This document shows, in pieces, positions 62,051 to 64,000 of a stretch of DNA of 64,000 bases (positions are counted from its first letter, which is position 1; the number at the start of each line of letters is the position of its first letter). Origin of the DNA: Alistipes montrealensis (GTDB taxonomy: Bacteria; Bacteroidota; Bacteroidia; Bacteroidales; Rikenellaceae); the NCBI RefSeq assembly GCF_018362775.1, contig NZ_JAGYXY010000003.1, positions 344,846-408,845 on the forward strand, written 5' to 3'. A program made the translations under genes and the position numbers. The notes under the pieces are model-generated. The model did no database searches and was not told the DNA's origin. It saw nothing but the letters and a program-made list of their open reading frames with translations.

Positions 62051-63034
62051 ATGATCCAGAAAATCGACAAACAAGCGGTTCAGGAGGCCATCCAGATGGC
62101 TTACGACCGCTGCAAAAGCGAAACCGGCGGCAAAAACGCCGACTATATACCCTACCTGGCCAACGTACCGTCGAACCTCTTCGGCGTCGCAGCCTGCCTG
62201 CCCGACGGCGACGTAGTAGCCGTAGGCGACGTGGACTACAAATTCGGTATCGAATCGGTATCGAAGGTCCCCACGGCAATCCTCGCCATGAACCAGTACA
62301 GCGGACAGGAGATTCTCGACAAGATCGGCGCCGACGCCACGGGACTCCCCTTCAACTCGATCATGGCCATCCTGCTGGAAAATGACCATCCCTCGACGCC
62401 GCTCGTAAACGCCGGAGCCATTTCGGCCTGCTCGATGGTCAAGCCCGTGGGCGACAGCGACGGCAAATGGAAATCCATCATTTCGTTCATCGCCGACCTG
62501 GCGGGTTCGGACGTGGAGGTGATCGACGAACTCTACAAATCGGAGACGGCTACCAATTTCAACAACAAGTCGATCGCGTGGCTGCTGAAGAACTACAACC
62601 GCATCTACGACGATCCCGACATGGCGCTGGACATCTACACGCGCCAATGCTCGATCGGCATTACGGCCAAGCAGTTGGCCACGATGGCCGCGACGATCGC
62701 CAACAGCGGCGTGAATCCGGTGACGAAAAAGTCTGTATTCAAACCGGAACTCACGCCCAAAATCGCTTCGATGATGGCGACCGTGGGATTCTACGAGCAC
62801 ACGGGCGACTGGCTCTTTACGACGGGACTGCCCGCCAAAACGGGTGTCGGCGGCGGTATCATGGGCGTCGTGCCGGGCGTGATGGGCGTTGCGGCGTTCG
62901 CTCCCCCGCTGGATGGAGCCGGGAACTCGGTAAAAGCCCAGAAAGCGCTGGCCTACATCGCCGGACACCTCAACCTCAACATCTTCGGCACGACGCGCTG
63001 CGTGATGGCCGGGAAAGAGGCCGTGAAGGCATAA
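62051..63034 (+). CDS. glsA: glutaminase A
   Basis: 327 residues, serine-dependent beta-lactamase-like glutaminase. Catalytic Ser69-x2-Lys72 (ESVSK), NAGAIS, and the late KTGVGGGIMGVVPG motif. Hydrolyses glutamine to glutamate and ammonia; the ammonia buffers acid and the glutamate feeds GadB. Co-transcribed with gadC, ends in a strong terminator. Confidence 0.95.
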   Translation: MIQKIDKQAVQEAIQMAYDRCKSETGGKNADYIPYLANVPSNLFGVAACLPDGDVVAVGDVDYKFGIESVSKVPTAILAMNQYSGQEILDKIGADATGLPFNSIMAILLENDHPSTPLVNAGAISACSMVKPVGDSDGKWKSIISFIADLAGSDVEVIDELYKSETATNFNNKSIAWLLKNYNRIYDDPDMALDIYTRQCSIGITAKQLATMAATIANSGVNPVTKKSVFKPELTPKIASMMATVGFYEHTGDWLFTTGLPAKTGVGGGIMGVVPGVMGVAAFAPPLDGAGNSVKAQKALAYIAGHLNLNIFGTTRCVMAGKEAVKA

Positions 63035-63060
63035 GAATCCGCGGGACAACCCGCAAACGA

Positions 63061-63099
63061 AAAGGGACGCATTCCATCGCGGAATGCGTCCCTTTTTTT
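63061..63099 (+). terminator. terminator of gadC-glsA
   Basis: 15-bp perfect stem AAAGGGACGCATTCC, ATCGC loop, T7. Confidence 0.93.
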
Positions 63100-63115
63100 C
63101 GGGTCCGTGCAAGCG

Positions 63116-63670
63116 TCAGAAACGATACCGGGCTCCGACCAGCAGACAACCCGACGTACCGATACCGGCTTCGGCATAAGCCGCGATGCGGCCTCCGACC
63201 TCGACGCCGACGGGAGACACCTGGAAGGCGAAGAGCGTCGATTTTTCGCTCTGGCCGTCAACCTTGGCTTTGGAGAACGCAGCGCCTGCACCGAGCCGCG
63301 AATAGAAGGAGACGACTTTCAGATTCAGCCAGTTCCACTTCACGTTGGGCAGCAGCGACCAGTAACGGTTCTTGATCTCCGAACCGACACGTTTGACCTC
63401 CTGCGTGTTCGAGGAATAGACAACCTGCGCTCCGAGGCGCAGGCTGCCGATCAGGCGGAAACTGTACCCCACCGTAACGGCGCCCCATCCTTTGAGGTCG
63501 GTATCCGAGCCCGAGAAAACCCCGGTCAGGATGTTGCTGTACGAATCGATCCAGTCGGTGACGGGAGCGACACCGTAGGAGACGGAAACCTCGCTGCGGC
63601 GCGATCCCTGGGCAAGAGCGGGCACAGCCATCAGTACGACGACTGCAACCATCAGCATTTTTCGGATCAT
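63116..63670 (-). CDS. outer-membrane beta-barrel protein
   Basis: 184 residues. Signal peptide (MIRKMLMVAVVVLMAVPALAQG) followed by alternating amphipathic strands ending in LLVGARYRF, the terminal aromatic expected for outer-membrane barrels; eight strands would fit the length. Function unknown. Convergent with glsA. Confidence 0.75.
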   Translation of the reverse strand: MIRKMLMVAVVVLMAVPALAQGSRRSEVSVSYGVAPVTDWIDSYSNILTGVFSGSDTDLKGWGAVTVGYSFRLIGSLRLGAQVVYSSNTQEVKRVGSEIKNRYWSLLPNVKWNWLNLKVVSFYSRLGAGAAFSKAKVDGQSEKSTLFAFQVSPVGVEVGGRIAAYAEAGIGTSGCLLVGARYRF

Positions 63671-63760
63671 AATTTTCTGTTTTTGGTTTTACAACGACGA
63701 ATATAACAAAAATCACGCAATGAAACCAATCCGGTCAACCGACAGTAACGCACAGGCGGC

Positions 63761-63796
63761 AAAAAGGGGAAAGTTCATCACGAACCCTCCCCTCTT
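63761..63796 (-). terminator. terminator of the truncated right-edge gene
   Basis: Minus strand: AGGGG-GTTC ... GAAC-CCCCT type stem followed by T5; about 20 bases after the stop at 63817. Confidence 0.6.
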
Positions 63797-63816
63797 CAAA
63801 CGGGCCGGAACCCGGC

Positions 63817-64000
63817 TCAATTCTCCTGCTCGACGGCCTTGAACAGCGCGACATCCTCCGTCGTGGAGTTCATCACGTAGGTATAGGCCTCCGAAATCTT
63901 GCTTTCGGCGAGTTTGCAGAAAATACGTGCCGAAGCGGCATAATCCTCCACCTCGCAGGCCTGGCGGGCCAGCAGATAGGTGATGATGATATGACCGGCG
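63817..64000 (-). CDS. hypothetical protein (3' part; runs off the window)
   Basis: 60 C-terminal codons are visible, ending LFKAVEQEN. The fragment is helical (ITYLLARQACEVEDYAAS, LAESKISEAYTYV) and has no motif I can name. Confidence 0.55.
   Translation of the reverse strand, partial: AGHIIITYLLARQACEVEDYAASARIFCKLAESKISEAYTYVMNSTTEDVALFKAVEQEN

Noticed and set aside
1..64000. CRISPR array
   Set aside because: No regularly spaced direct repeats and no cas genes were seen.

Overview
The window reads as a chromosomal segment of a gut Bacteroidales species, most likely an Alistipes-like (Rikenellaceae) organism. The evidence is the recurring Bacteroidetes promoter (TTTG, 19-20 nt, TAnnTTTG), an NQR sodium pump, the epimerase plus Na+-linked methylmalonyl-CoA decarboxylase operon of propionate formers, a PPi-type phosphofructokinase, fimbrillin/GLUG and BACON lipoproteins, and TonB_C proteins. 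Genus is inferred from gene content and GC-rich coding sequence; I could not search a database.

Layout. 1-2.1 kb: nqrB (cut by the edge) and nqrA. 2.4-5.8 kb: TatD, TcdA-like E1 enzyme, D-2-hydroxyacid dehydrogenase, prolyl-tRNA editing protein and a small secreted protein. 5.9-10.2 kb: gpmI and alaS (minus). 10.5-14.0 kb: two membrane M23 peptidases, YjbR protein, HAD hydrolase, maltose-type acetyltransferase. 14.0-23.9 kb: an AddB-like Fe-S nuclease and AddA-like helicase-nuclease, then a coupled ABC exporter / HprK-like kinase / ER-type signal peptidase trio. 24.1-26.9 kb: rplM-rpsI-rpsB-tsf (minus). 27.1-29.8 kb: two secreted proteins built of tandem TonB C-terminal domains. 30.0-34.0 kb: mce-mmdA-OadG-biotin carrier-mmdB. 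34.3-42 kb: surface and accessory region with three G/C homopolymer tracts, a GLUG lipoprotein, glycosyltransferase, meaB, TRIC channel, a BACON lipoprotein gene broken by TAG, and a structured RNA-like element. 42.2-44.4 kb: sirtuin and glutamate decarboxylase.

44.8-47.6 kb is the most striking locus: a compact operon of a steroid 5-alpha-reductase homologue, an Old Yellow Enzyme reductase and a short-chain dehydrogenase. This set matches what is needed to reduce 3-oxo-delta4 steroids or bile acids to 5-alpha or 5-beta products and then to 3-hydroxy forms. 47.7-51.4 kb: tag, HAD and DUF748. 51.5-52 kb: two tRNA-Pro genes, each with its own promoter and terminator. 52-54.4 kb: a small ABC pair and a radical SAM/SPASM enzyme next to a short lipoprotein. 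54.6-58.4 kb: csp, pfp, membrane proteins, SLOG protein, YtxH and holin-like proteins. 58.6-64 kb: reverse rubrerythrin, thioredoxin-fold lipoprotein, gadC-glsA, a beta-barrel protein and a truncated gene.

Working together: mce, mmd and meaB fit the succinate-to-propionate route, with decarboxylation and NQR both acting on the Na+ gradient. GlsA, GadB and GadC complete a glutamine to glutamate to GABA acid-resistance cycle although gadB lies 16 kb from gadC-glsA. The accessory parts (phase-variable-looking surface genes, steroid operon, rSAM/lipoprotein pair) fit an intestinal, host-associated lifestyle.
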